From the NCBI GenBank assembly GCA_023386835.1, contig JAEWIY010000205.1, positions 1-6,362 on the forward strand: DNA of 6,362 nt. The letters run 5' to 3'. Positions 6,031 to 6,362 of the stretch are shown piece by piece. Source of the DNA: Verrucomicrobiota bacterium. GTDB taxonomy: Bacteria; Verrucomicrobiota; Verrucomicrobiia; Opitutales; Opitutaceae. How positions within the stretch are numbered: position 1 is the first letter of the stretch; every line of letters begins with the position of its first letter. The translations under genes were made by a program, and so were the position numbers. The notes below the pieces were generated by a model. It saw only the letters and a list, made by a program, of their open reading frames with translations. It did no database searches and was not told where the DNA came from.

Positions 6031-6221
6031 CTTACGCAGCCAGACGCAGTCCGCTAGCCGAAGCCGGCGCGACCCCAACTCACCGATCGTCCGCGCCAGC
6101 GAACGGAAACCGGATCCAACCGTTGCAGGACTCGCGAGTTCGATACTGCTTCGCGATTGGCAATGGTCCCGCGTTCGCCTTTTGCGTTCGGACACGAATC
6201 CTGCTCCATTCGACCTTTACC

Positions 6222-6362
6222 ATGGAAGATCGCCAACTTTCCTTCTGGGCCCGCGTCCAACTTGCTTTCCGCCTGCTCGGCGACCGGGACCTCGCGACGC
6301 GCGCCGCCGCGTTGACCCCCCCCCCCCCCCCCCCCCGGGGGGGTGCCCCCGCGCCCCCACCC
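6222..6362 (+). CDS. 5'-end fragment of a possible DUF2760 protein, cut by the contig end
   Basis: From the ATG at 6222 about 31 believable residues can be read: SFWARVQLAFRLLGD followed by a Leu/Ala-rich ending, up to about 6315. This amphipathic N-terminal helix resembles the start of DUF2760 proteins as I remember them, which have a similar F.....LAF...F opening. Beyond 6315 the frame runs into a 21-base C-run and G-rich sequence that encodes only Pro and Gly, which is unlikely to be real protein. No ribosome binding site is visible. The gene is partial and the family call is weak, resting on a short segment and on the divergent, intact start. Confidence 0.5.
   Translation, partial: MEDRQLSFWARVQLAFRLLGDRDLATRAAALTPPPPPPRGGAPAPPP
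6316..6362. other. C-run/G-run low-complexity tip, probable contig-end artefact
   Basis: A run of 21 C (6316-6336) is followed by seven G (6337-6343) and then C-rich sequence to the end. This mirrors the other tip of the window and interrupts an otherwise normal coding region, so it most likely reflects sequencing or assembly failure at a dead end. Confidence 0.7.

Noticed and set aside
6130..6139. 10-base perfect palindrome ACTCGCGAGT in the divergent VOC/last-gene intergenic region
   Set aside because: It could be an operator, but it is short, single and GC-typical, and no regulator gene is nearby.
6123..6147. TTGCAG and GATACT as a promoter for the gene at 6222
   Set aside because: The spacer is only 13 bases, too short for a sigma70-type promoter.
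6031..6195. 55-codon N-terminal extension of the VOC protein
   Set aside because: It is basic, has no family features, and VOC proteins of this type usually begin close to the LIPMLPV strand.

Overview
This is a GC-rich bacterial window that looks like one complete short contig. Both tips (about 1-35 and 6316-6362) dissolve into C-run/G-run low-complexity sequence that is probably artefactual. The GC content, scarce Shine-Dalgarno sequences, protein styles and an intergenic block of the 'ACACAGAGGACACGGAAGG' kind suggest Verrucomicrobiota, perhaps Opitutales. That placement is inferred from memory and not proven.

Left half (46-3510, + strand): four tightly packed genes form part of a nitrous-oxide reductase (nos) maturation operon. 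They are a four-helix membrane protein of unknown function, then nosD (periplasmic beta-helix protein), nosF (ABC ATPase) and nosY (six-helix permease). The first three junctions are ATGA overlap, ATGA overlap and a 2-base gap, so translational coupling is likely. NosDFY is the ABC system that helps build the copper centres of NosZ. The catalytic gene nosZ and the chaperone gene nosL are not visible and may lie beyond the left edge.

Right half (3570-6362): this part holds genes unrelated to denitrification. A secreted SGNH/GDSL hydrolase of the XynE-like type runs on the minus strand, convergent with nosY. A 352-base divergent intergenic region follows, with a probable dispersed repeat, a perfect 10-bp hairpin and a GTTGAA tandem. 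Next come a small lipoprotein of unknown function on the plus strand with a textbook intrinsic terminator, a VOC (glyoxalase/bleomycin-resistance-like) protein on the minus strand, and the start of a + strand gene that may be a DUF2760 protein, cut by the contig end.

No RNA genes, CRISPR arrays, insertion sequences or phage genes were seen. The items most worth a second look are the uncharacterised nos-linked membrane protein, with conserved-looking His/Met positions, and the intergenic repeat.
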